DNA of 64,000 bases, from contig JBCCPK010000006.1 of NCBI GenBank assembly GCA_039024915.1, positions 1 through 64,000 of the forward strand, in the 5' to 3' direction. How positions within the stretch are numbered: the first letter of the stretch is position 1; every line of letters begins with the position of its first letter. The notes beneath the pieces were generated by a model. That model was not told the origin of the DNA and did no database searches. It saw only the letters and a program-made list of their open reading frames with translations. Source of the stretch: Pseudomonadota bacterium (GTDB taxonomy: Bacteria; Pseudomonadota; Alphaproteobacteria; Rhizobiales; MH13). The translations under genes were made by a program, and so were the position numbers. Positions 55,036 to 64,000 of this stretch are shown piece after piece.

Positions 55036-55832
55036 GCATGCACCGGATCAAGCAGCGCCAGCGTCGCAGCAACCACATCATCCTCGCGCATCAGGCTCTC
55101 ACCGATCAGAAAGGTGGTGATGGAACTACGCGCCATGCGGTCGAGATCGTTCCGCGTAAAGAGCCCGGACTCACTGACAAGCAACCGATCCTCCGGCACG
55201 AGTTTGGCCAGCTCTTCGGATGTTTCAAGCCGCGTTTCGAACGTCCGAAGATTGCGGTTATTGATGCCTATGAGCGGCCCACCAAGCTTAAGCGCTCGAT
55301 CAAGCTCCGGGCCGTCATGGACCTCAATCAATGCATCCATTCTATGATGGCCCGCCGCCGCAACAAGATCAGCTGCCAGCTCATCGTCGATCATCGCCAT
55401 GATGATGAGGATGCAGTCAGCGCCCCAGGCGCGCGCTTCGGCGACCTGATAGGTGTCCAACATGAAATCCTTGCGCAAGCAGGGCAGGCCGGTCGCCGCG
55501 CGTGCAGCGACCAGATAGTCCGGGTGCCCCTGAAAGGACGGCGCATCGGTGAGAACGGAAAGGCAGGCAGCGCCACCGTTTTCATAAGCCTTGGCGTGGG
55601 CCGGAGGATCGAAGTCCGCACGGATTAGGCCCTTGGAAGGCGACGCCTTCTTAATCTCTGCGATCAGACCATAGGTGCCGGCGTCACGCTTTGTCTTCAA
55701 CGCGTGCAGGAAGCCCCTTGGTGCGCTCTGCGCCCGGATCTCCGCGTCAAGCGTTGCAATCGATGCAACCCGCTTCGCTTCCTCAACTTCCTGCCGTTTG
55801 TAAGTAGCAATTTTTTCGAGAATGTCGGCCAT
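55032..55832 (-). CDS. trpC: Indole-3-glycerol phosphate synthase
   Basis: TrpC (266 aa) closes the indole ring in tryptophan synthesis. A TIM-barrel with [13 protein letters not shown] (catalytic Lys), [25 protein letters not shown] (second Lys), [12 protein letters not shown] and LLVSESGLF. It shares one base with trpD and overlaps moaC by four bases. Monofunctional, without a fused TrpF. Confidence 0.97.
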   Translation of the reverse strand: MADILEKIATYKRQEVEEAKRVASIATLDAEIRAQSAPRGFLHALKTKRDAGTYGLIAEIKKASPSKGLIRADFDPPAHAKAYENGGAACLSVLTDAPSFQGHPDYLVAARAATGLPCLRKDFMLDTYQVAEARAWGADCILIIMAMIDDELAADLVAAAGHHRMDALIEVHDGPELDRALKLGGPLIGINNRNLRTFETRLETSEELAKLVPEDRLLVSESGLFTRNDLDRMARSSITTFLIGESLMREDDVVAATLALLDPVHA

Positions 55833-56866
55833 CAGACGCCGCCGTTGGATACATCGACGAGGCGTGCGAGCGTTCGTTCCGCCCCGCCGGTCTCAATGGC
55901 TTCACGCGCTACGTTGAGGCCTTTCTCAACCGAGGTCACCGCGCCAGCGACACACAAGGATGCAGCCGCGTTCAGCAGCACGATATCGGCATAAGCGCTT
56001 GGCTCGCCAGCCAGCACCGCTTGCAAGGCGCTTGCGTTATGGTCGGCATCGCCGCCGACAAGCTCCCGTTCGTCGACCAGATCAATACCCTCGTCGCGCG
56101 GATCGAGCATTGCGAGGCTCACAGTGCCTTCTTCAAGCTTGGCCATCTGCGTGATGCCGGTGGTGGTGATTTCGTCCATCCCGTCTGACCCGTGAACAAC
56201 CCAAGCGGCTTCGCAGCCAAGAGCATGCAGCGTCTCGGCCATGGGCATCATCCAGCGTTCGTCATAGACACCCACCAGCTGACGGGTGACCCGTGCAGGA
56301 TTCGACAACGGACCTATCAGATTGAAGATCGTCCGTTGCCCCAGTTCTGCGCGGGTCGGGCCGACATGCTTCATCGCCGAATGGTGCATGGGTGCGAACA
56401 TGAACCCGATTCCGGCATGTTCAATGCAAAGAGCGATTTGGTCGGCAGAAAGCTCGATATTGACCCCGAGCGCCTTGAGAACGTCCGCAGCGCCTGAGTT
56501 CGATGAAACTGCCCGGTTGCCATGCTTGGCGACGGGTACACCGCACGCGGCGACCACGATGGCAGTCGCCGTTGAAACATTATAGCTGCCCTTGCCATCG
56601 CCGCCGGTGCCCACAATGTCGATCGCGCTTGCCGCAAGGTCCGGGGGCAAGTCCACCGGGGTCATTTTCGATCGCATCGTCCTGACCGCACCGACCAATT
56701 CGTCGACGTTTTCGCCGCGCACTTTGAGCGCGATCAGGAACCCCGCTATTTGCGCCATACCAAGCGAGCCGGACATGATCGCATCGAAAGCGGTAGAGGC
56801 TTCTTCGCGGGTTAGCGCATTTCCTTGGCACACCTTAGTAAGAAGCGGCTTGAAGCTGTCGGTCAT
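55832..56866 (-). CDS. trpD: Anthranilate phosphoribosyltransferase
   Basis: TrpD (344 aa) joins anthranilate to phosphoribosyl pyrophosphate. The PRPP loop [35 protein letters not shown] and the metal-site region near IGPLSNPA are seen. It follows trpG after 11 bases and overlaps trpC by one base. Confidence 0.97.
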   Translation of the reverse strand: MTDSFKPLLTKVCQGNALTREEASTAFDAIMSGSLGMAQIAGFLIALKVRGENVDELVGAVRTMRSKMTPVDLPPDLAASAIDIVGTGGDGKGSYNVSTATAIVVAACGVPVAKHGNRAVSSNSGAADVLKALGVNIELSADQIALCIEHAGIGFMFAPMHHSAMKHVGPTRAELGQRTIFNLIGPLSNPARVTRQLVGVYDERWMMPMAETLHALGCEAAWVVHGSDGMDEITTTGITQMAKLEEGTVSLAMLDPRDEGIDLVDERELVGGDADHNASALQAVLAGEPSAYADIVLLNAAASLCVAGAVTSVEKGLNVAREAIETGGAERTLARLVDVSNGGV

Positions 56867-56877
56867 CGGGACCTCTG

Positions 56878-57504
56878 TTATGCGCCGGAACGCTTTTTGG
56901 CGTCGTTGAAGCGGGTCGCGATCGCCACGAAGTTCGCCAGAATCCGCTCACCATGCTGCGAGGCTATGCTTTCGGGATGGAATTGAACACCGTGCACGGG
57001 GTGGGATGTGTGGCTCAGGCCCATAATCTCCCCATCATCGGCACGCGCGGTAATCGCCATCGTCGTTGGCAGCGATGTGCGCTCGACCGCCAGAGAATGG
57101 TAACGCGTTGCATCGAAGGGGCCGTTGATCCCGCTGAAGACGTCCGCCTCGGCTGCGGGCGTTATGGGCGAGACTTTGCCATGCATAAGCTTGCTGGCCG
57201 TGATGACGTTGCCGCCATAAGCCTGGCCCATAGCCTGCATCCCCAGGCACACACCAAACATCGGTGTACTCGCGCCTAGCTTTTCGATCAGTTCAAGGCA
57301 CATGCCGGCATCGTCGGGCGTACAAGGGCCTGGTGAGATGACGATGCCCTCAAGCTCTCCGCTTGCGCGTCGCTTGGCTATCGCATCGACCGTCGTCGCG
57401 TCGTTGCGCACCACATCCATCTTCACACCGGTTGCACCGAGGCAATGCACGAGGTTGTAGGTGAAACTGTCGTAGTTATCGATGACCAGATAGGTGCCGG
57501 TCAT
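56878..57504 (-). CDS. trpG: Anthranilate synthase glutamine amidotransferase
   Basis: TrpG (208 aa) supplies ammonia to TrpE from glutamine. The triad is Cys86 (GVCLGMQ), His176 and Glu178 (QFHPES). The frame is open to 57555, but that part is read from a repeat element; the ATG at 57504 gives the family start TYLVIDNYDSF. Its G-rich ribosome-binding region lies in the edge of the repeat. Not fused to TrpE, unlike in some rhizobia. Confidence 0.96.
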   Translation of the reverse strand: MTGTYLVIDNYDSFTYNLVHCLGATGVKMDVVRNDATTVDAIAKRRASGELEGIVISPGPCTPDDAGMCLELIEKLGASTPMFGVCLGMQAMGQAYGGNVITASKLMHGKVSPITPAAEADVFSGINGPFDATRYHSLAVERTSLPTTMAITARADDGEIMGLSHTSHPVHGVQFHPESIASQHGERILANFVAIATRFNDAKKRSGA

Positions 57505-57510
57505 TGCAGG

Positions 57511-57607
57511 CCCCCCACCCTTGATCCCTCGCCACAAGGGGGAGCGAGACGCCACGTGGCATTCTCGCGTACCCCTCCCATTGGTGGGGAGGGGCTAGGG
57601 GTGGGGT
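57511..57607. repeat. Palindromic intergenic repeat element between trpE and trpG
   Basis: About 97 bases flanked by CCCCCCACCC at one end and GGGGTGGGGTG at the other, with an inner hairpin CCCCTCCC/GGGAGGGG (57572-57594). The whole can fold into a long imperfect stem. Similar C/G-block elements are, as I recall, dispersed between genes in many alphaproteobacteria. It supplies the sequence just upstream of trpG. Confidence 0.6.
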
Positions 57608-57640
57608 GATGCTTTACCGGGAAGGTTTGCCGACAGCCCA

Positions 57641-59161
57641 TCACTGCCCCCGCTGCGACGTGGCCGCAAAGCGCACAGCTTCTTCAGCGGCACGGAACAG
57701 AGCCTTGGCCTTGTTCACACATTCGTCCTGTTCCGACTGCGGATCGCTGTCGGCGACGATCCCGGCGCCTGCCTGAACATACATGACGCCGTCTTTCACT
57801 ACCGCTGTGCGCAGCACGATGCACGTATCCATAGCACCAGAGGCATCAAAATAGCCGACGCAGCCAGCATAGATGCCGCGCTTGTCCCGCTCCAATTCGT
57901 CGATGATTTCCATCGCGCGCACTTTTGGGGCTCCGGAAACCGTGCCGGCGGGAAAGCCTGCGCCGAGCGCGTCGAGCGCGTCGAACCGGCCTTCATCCAG
58001 CTCGCCGACCACGTTTGAGACGATGTGCATGACGTGACTATAGCGCTCGATAAAGAACTGATCGGTGACCTTAACGGTGCCCATCTTGGCGACCCGGCCA
58101 ACATCGTTCCGGCCAAGATCCAGCAACATCAGATGCTCAGCGCATTCCTTCGGATCGGCCAGTAGCTCGTCAGCGAGGGCGTTGTCTTCAGAGGGCGTCG
58201 CTCCGCGCGGCCGCGTGCCGGCGATTGGACGAATGGTCACCTCGCCATCGCGCGCGCGCACCAGAATTTCCGGGCTTGAGCCTATGATGGTGAAGCCATC
58301 GAAGCACAGATAGTAGAGAAAAGGGGCAGGGTTGGTGCGGCGCAGGGCGCGGTAAAGCGCAAAATCGGGAAGCGGGAAGGGTGCTTCGAAGCGCTGCGAC
58401 AGGACCACCTGAAAGATATCGCCGGCGCGGATGTACTCTTTCGCGCGCTCAACCATAGCCTTGTAGTCCTCTGGCGAGGTGTTCGATGTCACCGTCGGCA
58501 TTGGCAGTTCTATGGGATCGCTGGAGCGCGGCAGTGGGGTATCGAGGCGGTCAACAGCCTCGGTCAGTCGGTCAATGGCACGCGCATAAGCGGTTGAGGA
58601 AGAAACCGCGTCGTCAGGCCGGACGGGCGTGACGATGGTGATTTCATCGCGCACAGCGTCGAAGATAACGATAACCGTCGGTCGCATCAGCAGCATGTCC
58701 GGGACGCCCAGGACATCCGGGTTCTGTTGCGGCAGGCGCTCAATCAGGCGCACGGTATCGTAGCCCAGATAGCCGAAGACGCCCGCCGACATTGGCGGCA
58801 ACCCGTCGGGCAAATCGATACGGCTGTCATCGATCAAGGTCCGCAGCGCATCAAGGGCAGGGGCGTCGAGTTCATCGAAGCCGCCGACCTTGCCGTCGCC
58901 AGACACCTGGGCGACGGCCGCGCGGTTGCCGTCCGCCCGGAAGATCAGGTCCGGGCGTAGCCCGATCATCGAATAGCGGCCCCGAACCGCGCCGCCTTCA
59001 ACAGACTCCAGCAAGAACGCGGTGCTTGCCCCACCTTGGGAGAGTTTCAGCATCGCAGAAACAGGGGTCTCAAGGTCAGCCACAAGGCGTGTGTAGACCA
59101 CCTGGGCCTGGCCCGCGGAATAGCGTGCGTTAAACGCGTCTGAGGCGGGTTCGATGAGCAT
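57641..59161 (-). CDS. trpE: Anthranilate synthase component I
   Basis: TrpE (506 aa) makes anthranilate from chorismate. The feedback site LLES (Ser53) near the N-terminus implies inhibition by tryptophan; the catalytic half shows EYIRAGDIFQVVLSQRF, ILVRARDGEVTIRPIAGTRPRG, DLGRNDVGRV, the AGFPAGTVSGAPKVRAMEII block and GAGIVADSDP. No leader peptide or attenuator was recognised upstream. It heads trpE-trpG-trpD-trpC and lies 27 bases after ppiD in the same direction. Confidence 0.96.
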   Translation of the reverse strand: MLIEPASDAFNARYSAGQAQVVYTRLVADLETPVSAMLKLSQGGASTAFLLESVEGGAVRGRYSMIGLRPDLIFRADGNRAAVAQVSGDGKVGGFDELDAPALDALRTLIDDSRIDLPDGLPPMSAGVFGYLGYDTVRLIERLPQQNPDVLGVPDMLLMRPTVIVIFDAVRDEITIVTPVRPDDAVSSSTAYARAIDRLTEAVDRLDTPLPRSSDPIELPMPTVTSNTSPEDYKAMVERAKEYIRAGDIFQVVLSQRFEAPFPLPDFALYRALRRTNPAPFLYYLCFDGFTIIGSSPEILVRARDGEVTIRPIAGTRPRGATPSEDNALADELLADPKECAEHLMLLDLGRNDVGRVAKMGTVKVTDQFFIERYSHVMHIVSNVVGELDEGRFDALDALGAGFPAGTVSGAPKVRAMEIIDELERDKRGIYAGCVGYFDASGAMDTCIVLRTAVVKDGVMYVQAGAGIVADSDPQSEQDECVNKAKALFRAAEEAVRFAATSQRGQ

Positions 59162-59188
59162 GGCTGGCGGTTTGCAACTGTTTGGGGA

Positions 59189-61084
59189 TTACCGGGCGAT
59201 GCCGCCCACCAAGAGCTGATTTAGCAGGTCCTGGTTGACTTGCACGCCCAGGCTAGCCTGCAGCGCCCCTACATATTGCGTCAGAATGCTGTTCTCGATC
59301 GACGGGCCGAGTTCCTCGGCAAGCTGCTGGACGTCTGTCGCTTGCTCGAAAAAGGCGGGCCGCGCCACATCGGTGACGACGAAGACCAGCCGGCTGGTAC
59401 GGTCGGGAGCTTCAACATCGCCAAAATGGCCTTCAGCCCCCTCAAATGCTGCCACCGTTGCGGGACCACCAAGCTCATCAGGCGCTTCGCCCCGGGTGAA
59501 AGGTTCGGTCTGCTGGAGTGGGACATCAAGCGCGAGCGAGAGTGTTTCCAGCGTGCGACCGCGTTCGAGTTCGTCAACGAGTTCGGCCGTGCGGTCGCGC
59601 AGCAGGTTGTCACGCTGGTCGGCGATGAAATCGTCGCGTACCCGGCTTTCGGCCTCTTCGAAGGTCAGGTCGCGGGCCGCTTCGATCCCCGTCACGTCGT
59701 ACCAGACAAAGCCGCCATCGGCCGTATCAACGACATCGTTTTCGAGGCCGACATCGGTTTCAAACATTTCGCCCAGCAGATCGTCGGTCTCGGGAAGTCC
59801 GGCATCATTGCCCTCGCGGTCAAAGCCGTTGGAATCGACGGCCGCCACCGTAACCAGCTCAAGATCGAAGCGCTCCGCGATGGTCGCCAGCGTATCGCCG
59901 CCCGCGCGCGCGTCCTCAACGGCGTCAAACAGGTTGAACAGATCATCGCGTGCCCGCGCGCGTGCCAGCTCGTCACGAAGCGGACCTTCGAGATTTTCGA
60001 ACGCTACCGTGCTTTCGCTGCCGATGCTGTTGACCACCATGATGATGTTGCCAAAGCGCCCTTCGATCACGCCGGTAGGACCGGCAGCGGCCAGGGCAAA
60101 TGCGGCGTCGCCTGCGCTATCGTCGAGGATGGCATCTCTGCGAACAGAACCAAGCTCGGTCACGGTGAAACTGAAGCCATCATCGGCTTGCAGATCGGAG
60201 ACGCTTTCGCCGGCGGCCAGCCTGTCGCGCGCCCTCGATGCAACAGCGGCATCCGTGAAGAGGAGCTGCGTGACGTCACGCTGACCGGCGGCCGCCCGCG
60301 CACCAAGCTCCTGCTCATAGGCGGCACGCACTTCATCTTCCGGCACACCGGCGGGATCGGCAAGCGCCGCCTCCGACAGCACGACCATCTCAACGCTACG
60401 ATATTCGGGAGCCCGATAGTCCGATGTCCGCTCATTGTAGAACGCCACAAGCTCTTCGTCTGTTGGTGGTGCTGGCGGCTCAAGGTTCTCTTCGGTCAGC
60501 CTCAAATAGCTGACCTTGCGCAATTCGTTGGCGTACGTGTTGGCCACCTCCAGCATGAATTGTGGCGGTTGCAGGCCGCCGGTCACACCCTCTGCGAGTT
60601 GCTGCCGTGCTGCAAAAGAGCGCGTGTCGGCAACGAAATCATCTTCGGATATGCCGTAGCTGCGCAGAACTTGCTGGAAGAATTGCCGGTTGAACCCGCC
60701 AACCTGAAGAAAAATGGGGTCGGACGCGATGCGCTCGGCAAGGCGGGGATCGGAAACCCCGATATTCAGGCGGTCAGCTTCGGAATCGAGCGCCGCTTCC
60801 GACGCGAGCTGGCTCAGGAGCTGCCGATCAAGGCCGAACATGCGAGCCTGTTCCATCGTCAGCCCCGTGCCGATCTGCTGGCTCAGCTGGTTAAGCTGCC
60901 GCCGCAGGGCAATCTCGAACGTTTCGGCGGAGATTTCAGCATCGCCGACGGCAAGAACCGTCCGCTGGCCGATACCCCCAAAATAGCTGCCAAAACCCAA
61001 CCCAGCCACGACGGCGACGGACACGAGAATCAAAAAGACTTTGGCAACGGTGCCCTTGGCGCCTTCGCGCATCCTGGTGAGCAT
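59189..61084 (-). CDS. ppiD: Peptidyl-prolyl isomerase/periplasmic chaperone PpiD (SurA N-terminal type)
   Basis: A 631-aa membrane-anchored folding factor. A short cytoplasmic tail and one helix (about 15-37, FLILVSVAVVAGLGFGS) precede a large periplasmic part: a SurA-N-like region (about 45-200), then a parvulin-type domain (about 240-360). The C-terminal third is acidic and variable. It assists proteins leaving the Sec channel. Standing before trpE and divergent from tpiA is usual in this group. A long open frame on the opposite strand is a reading artefact. Confidence 0.88.
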   Translation of the reverse strand: MLTRMREGAKGTVAKVFLILVSVAVVAGLGFGSYFGGIGQRTVLAVGDAEISAETFEIALRRQLNQLSQQIGTGLTMEQARMFGLDRQLLSQLASEAALDSEADRLNIGVSDPRLAERIASDPIFLQVGGFNRQFFQQVLRSYGISEDDFVADTRSFAARQQLAEGVTGGLQPPQFMLEVANTYANELRKVSYLRLTEENLEPPAPPTDEELVAFYNERTSDYRAPEYRSVEMVVLSEAALADPAGVPEDEVRAAYEQELGARAAAGQRDVTQLLFTDAAVASRARDRLAAGESVSDLQADDGFSFTVTELGSVRRDAILDDSAGDAAFALAAAGPTGVIEGRFGNIIMVVNSIGSESTVAFENLEGPLRDELARARARDDLFNLFDAVEDARAGGDTLATIAERFDLELVTVAAVDSNGFDREGNDAGLPETDDLLGEMFETDVGLENDVVDTADGGFVWYDVTGIEAARDLTFEEAESRVRDDFIADQRDNLLRDRTAELVDELERGRTLETLSLALDVPLQQTEPFTRGEAPDELGGPATVAAFEGAEGHFGDVEAPDRTSRLVFVVTDVARPAFFEQATDVQQLAEELGPSIENSILTQYVGALQASLGVQVNQDLLNQLLVGGIAR

Positions 61085-61278
61085 GGGTCTAAGCTTTTGT
61101 TATATCGTACTATTCAACGAGATGGCTTGATGAAGCCGGACTATAATCAGAAGGGCAGCCGCCTCGCAAGCACACTGCGCATGCGCGCGCCTTTTGCACC
61201 TTTTTGCCAAACCTGCTAGCAGGCCCGCGATTTACAGGACAGTTGGGCCAGAATTTGGCCCCAGATTTGGAAAGCGCG

Positions 61279-62058
61279 ATGCCAACCCAAGCAATCCGGC
61301 CCCTCGTTGCGGGAAATTGGAAGATGAACGGACTGCGCCGTTCGCTCGATACGATCGAAGCGGTGATGCGCCGCGCAGCCGAAGAGGGTGTGCTCGAGGC
61401 GCTCGACCTTCTGGTGTGCCCGCCGGCAACCCTTGCTGCGCTTGCCGTCAAAACCGTCGACACCGTGCCCGTGCATATCGGCGGACAGTATTGCCATGCT
61501 GCAGAAAGCGGCGCGCATACCGGCGACATCTCTGCGGAGATGCTTTGCGACCTTGGCGTCGACTTTGTTCTGGCGGGCCACTCCGAGCGCCGTACTGACC
61601 ATGGCGAGACCGATGCTGAGGTGAACGCCCAGACGCTTGCGGCGTGGCGCGCTGGATTGTGTGCTGTCGTTTGTGTTGGTGAAACCAAGGATGAGCGCGA
61701 AGCGGGCCAGGCGGTTGAGATTGTTTCCGGCCAGTTGGCGGCGTCCATCCCCGACGGCGCGACGGCTGAAAACACGGTGGTTGCTTACGAGCCGGTGTGG
61801 GCGATTGGCACGGGGCTAACACCCACCGTCGATGACATCGCCCAAATGCATGACTCAATTCGCAGGACCCTTGCGGAACGTTTTGGCGATGCGGGTGCGG
61901 CGATGCGCATCCTTTACGGCGGCTCCGTAAAACCAGCGAACGCGGCTGAAGTCTTGAGCCCAACCAATGTCGATGGCGCCTTGGTCGGCGGGGCAAGCCT
62001 GTCCGCCAGTGACTTCATGGGTATCGCGACCGCCGTGCGTGACCTTGTTCGGATGTAA
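61279..62058 (+). CDS. tpiA: Triosephosphate isomerase
   Basis: TpiA (259 aa) interconverts dihydroxyacetone phosphate and glyceraldehyde 3-phosphate. Catalytic residues are Asn13 and Lys15 (GNWKMN), His101 (AGHSERR) and Glu171 ([11 protein letters not shown]); the phosphate loop GGSVKP is present. The frame is open upstream to 61204, but the ATG at 61279 gives the normal start. Divergent from ppiD, with 194 bases between. Confidence 0.97.
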   Translation: MPTQAIRPLVAGNWKMNGLRRSLDTIEAVMRRAAEEGVLEALDLLVCPPATLAALAVKTVDTVPVHIGGQYCHAAESGAHTGDISAEMLCDLGVDFVLAGHSERRTDHGETDAEVNAQTLAAWRAGLCAVVCVGETKDEREAGQAVEIVSGQLAASIPDGATAENTVVAYEPVWAIGTGLTPTVDDIAQMHDSIRRTLAERFGDAGAAMRILYGGSVKPANAAEVLSPTNVDGALVGGASLSASDFMGIATAVRDLVRM

Positions 62059-62269
62059 TGCTCGCAGACTTGGCACGGATCATGGTCAGCGGTTTGGTCT
62101 GAAAGGTTTTGCGTTGACGATTGCCTTGGTGTAATCGCCAGCGAGAGGGAAGAGCGCAGTCACCAAGGACCTGCAGCCCTTAGAACACTTGCACTGCAAA
62201 GCACGATGCACATCTATCGAGCAGTTGCCGAAACGGTGATGCCCGACCGGAAGAAATTGGGAAGCGCGT

Positions 62270-62656
62270 ATGGAAACGCTTGAGACTGTTTTGATCGTTG
62301 TCCACCTGCTGGTGGTTGTTGCCCTTGTCGCTGTGGTGTTGTTGCAGCGCTCAGAGGGTGGCGCACTGGGTATCGGCGGTGGCGGCGGAGGCGGCAACTT
62401 CATGTCGAGCCGAGGTCAGGCGAATGTGTTGACGCGGGCGACCGGATTCCTTGCGATCGGCTTTTTCGCCACCTCGATCTCGTTGACCATCCTGGCACAG
62501 ACAACCGCCGGTCCTTCGTCCATCCTTGATTCGATTCCCGACGCGCAGCCGTCCGGGCCCGGCACCACACTGCTTGAACAGATCGGCGGCGAGGTCGAGC
62601 CGGTCACGCCGGATGCGACGGTGCCCGCCGAACCGCAGGTCCCGACGTCGCAGTAA
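62270..62656 (+). CDS. secG: Preprotein translocase subunit SecG
   Basis: SecG (128 aa) is the small SecYEG subunit. Two membrane helices (about 5-24 and 58-76) flank the conserved LLQRSEGGALGIGGGGGGG turn and FMSSRGQANVLTRATGFLA; the tail after residue 80 is Pro- and acid-rich. It follows tpiA by about 210 bases and is followed by a terminator. The tpiA-secG-pyrG order is widespread. Confidence 0.95.
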   Translation: METLETVLIVVHLLVVVALVAVVLLQRSEGGALGIGGGGGGGNFMSSRGQANVLTRATGFLAIGFFATSISLTILAQTTAGPSSILDSIPDAQPSGPGTTLLEQIGGEVEPVTPDATVPAEPQVPTSQ

Positions 62657-62684
62657 ACGGCCGAAAGACGCGAACCTCCTTAGA

Positions 62685-62711
62685 GCCCGCCGCTTGTCGG
62701 CGGGCTTTTTT
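62685..62711 (+). terminator. Intrinsic terminator after secG
   Basis: GCCCGCCG (62685-62692), loop CTTGT, CGGCGGGC (62698-62705), then six T. A textbook rho-independent terminator, 29 bases after the secG stop. Confidence 0.9.
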
Positions 62712-62791
62712 GTGCGGCATTGCAGCCATGCACAAACAGCTGGCAATGAGTGCTTGTCGGATGCAGTGCTGTTCGCTAGACCCTGAGTCCC

Positions 62792-64000
62792 ATGGCGCGA
62801 TACATCTTTATCACCGGCGGCGTGGTTTCTTCTCTTGGAAAAGGCATCGCTGCGGCGGCTCTTGGAGCTTTGCTGCAGGCACGTGGCTATAAGGTCCGCA
62901 TCCGGAAACTCGACCCCTATCTCAACGTCGATCCGGGGACCATGTCTCCAACCCAGCACGGAGAAGTCTTCGTCACCGACGACGGGGCGGAGACCGACCT
63001 CGATCTCGGTCATTATGAGCGCTTCACGGGCCGTTCGGCCAACAAGCACGACAACATCACAACCGGCAAAATCTATCAGACGATCATCGCAAAAGAGCGC
63101 CGGGGCGATTATCTTGGCGCGACCGTGCAGGTCATCCCACACGTCACCGATACGATCAAAGCCTTCGTTTTGTCAGGAAACGATGACTATGATTTTGTGA
63201 TCTGCGAAATTGGCGGAACGGTTGGCGATATTGAAGGGCTGCCCTTCTTTGAAGCCATTCGCCAACTCGGCAATGAACTGCCCCGCGGTGATGTCATCTA
63301 TATGCATCTGACTTTGATGCCGTTCATCCCCAGCGCCGGCGAGTTGAAAACGAAACCGACGCAGCACTCCGTCAAGGAGTTGCGCTCGATCGGCATACAG
63401 CCGGATATCCTGATGGTGCGGTGCGACCGGCCTATTCCGCCTGGTGAACGCAAGAAACTGTCACTGTTCTGCAATGTGCGTGAGCAAAGCGTCATCCCCG
63501 CACTTGATGTGCCGCACATTTATGACGTGCCGCTTGCCTACCATGACGAAGGTCTCGACGAGGAGGTTCTTGCCGCCTTTCGTATCGACGACGCGCCTCC
63601 GCCCGACCTGTCACGGTGGGAGCAAATCTCAACCGGCGTGAAGAACACGGACGGCTCGGTGAAGATTGCAGTCGTGGGCAAGTACACCGACCTGAAGGAT
63701 GCCTACAAATCTCTGATCGAGGCGCTGACCCATGGCGGTATCGCCAATCGCGTGAAAGTCGATATCGAGTGGATCGCGTCCGAGGTGTTCGAGCGCGAAG
63801 ACCCCAGCCCCTACCTTGAGGGCGTGAACGGCATACTTGTGCCCGGCGGCTTTGGCCTGCGCGGCGCGGAAGGCAAGATCAACGCAGCGTCCTTCGCGCG
63901 GACACGTGGCATTCCCTATTTTGGCATCTGTTACGGCATGCAGATGGCCGTGCTTGACGCGGCTCGCAACCTGGCCGGCATTTCCGGCGCACGGTCCTCT
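62792..64000 (+). CDS. pyrG: CTP synthase, N-terminal 403 residues (partial)
   Basis: PyrG makes CTP from UTP, ATP and glutamine. The start [21 protein letters not shown] holds the ATP loop; the synthetase part shows [29 protein letters not shown] and later [16 protein letters not shown]. The glutaminase part begins near residue 300, with the nucleophile Cys380 in YFGICYGMQ. The gene runs off the window end after 403 codons; about 140 more are expected. Its frame is open throughout. Confidence 0.97.
   Translation, partial: MARYIFITGGVVSSLGKGIAAAALGALLQARGYKVRIRKLDPYLNVDPGTMSPTQHGEVFVTDDGAETDLDLGHYERFTGRSANKHDNITTGKIYQTIIAKERRGDYLGATVQVIPHVTDTIKAFVLSGNDDYDFVICEIGGTVGDIEGLPFFEAIRQLGNELPRGDVIYMHLTLMPFIPSAGELKTKPTQHSVKELRSIGIQPDILMVRCDRPIPPGERKKLSLFCNVREQSVIPALDVPHIYDVPLAYHDEGLDEEVLAAFRIDDAPPPDLSRWEQISTGVKNTDGSVKIAVVGKYTDLKDAYKSLIEALTHGGIANRVKVDIEWIASEVFEREDPSPYLEGVNGILVPGGFGLRGAEGKINAASFARTRGIPYFGICYGMQMAVLDAARNLAGISGARSS

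Noticed and set aside
59240-61219. 659-codon open frame opposite ppiD
   Set aside because: It is a high-GC mirror of ppiD; the translation has no recognisable domain, while the ppiD reading has a membrane anchor and folding domains.

Overview
The window is chromosomal DNA of an alphaproteobacterium, most likely a member of the Hyphomicrobiales (Rhizobiales). Supporting signs are the tuf-S10-spc-alpha ribosomal order running into adk, rpsM, rpsK, rpoA and rplQ; an Atp12-type F1 assembly chaperone; biotin-dependent propionyl-CoA carboxylase genes; a direct-repeat GTTC-N7-GTTC SOS box in front of lexA; a Frc-type fructose ABC operon with frcK; and ICE-like iron boxes. Genus and habitat cannot be read from the sequence. 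I see no rRNA, tRNA, CRISPR array, insertion sequence or prophage.

Layout. 1-14.9 kb: end of tuf, then the S10, spc and alpha ribosomal protein operons with secY, adk and rpoA, all on the plus strand, ending in an intrinsic terminator after rplQ. 15-20.4 kb: a tight plus-strand run of an HtrA/Deg protease, rarA, crcB, an RluC-type pseudouridine synthase, a small membrane protein and atp12. 20.5-25.9 kb: pccB and pccA with a reverse-strand DUF1624 membrane acyltransferase between them, then lexA with its SOS box. 26.5-32.5 kb: a sugar locus with a 2-hydroxyacid dehydrogenase divergent from a LacI regulator (two operators between them), an AlsB-like binding protein, permease, ATPase and a ketose 3-epimerase whose metal-site spacing equals that of D-psicose (D-allulose) 3-epimerase.

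32.9-34.7 kb: an isolated acidic, cysteine-free protein with Calx-beta-like modules and 49-residue repeats. 35.2-47.8 kb: a minus-strand iron-complex uptake locus: tetR, a FecBCDE-type ABC importer, two beta-lactamase-fold serine hydrolases (one exported and membrane-anchored, one cytosolic), a TonB-dependent receptor, and a dedicated exbB-exbD-exbD-tonB energiser in which the second ExbD has Asn in place of the proton-carrying Asp. Three 7-3-7 inverted repeats resembling Irr ICE boxes lie upstream of tetR and fecB. This is the most unusual part of the window. 48.1-53.2 kb: frcB-frcC-frcA-frcK with a divergent ROK regulator. 53.2-59.2 kb: minus-strand trpE-trpG-trpD-trpC-moaC-moeA, with a palindromic repeat element between trpE and trpG and a short palindromic repeat array inside moeA. 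59.2-64 kb: ppiD, then divergent tpiA, secG and the start of pyrG.

The two sugar systems may converge: an epimerase acting on allulose would give fructose, the presumed substrate of the Frc system. Both place a strong stem-loop between the binding-protein gene and the permease gene, as expected when the binding protein must be made in excess.
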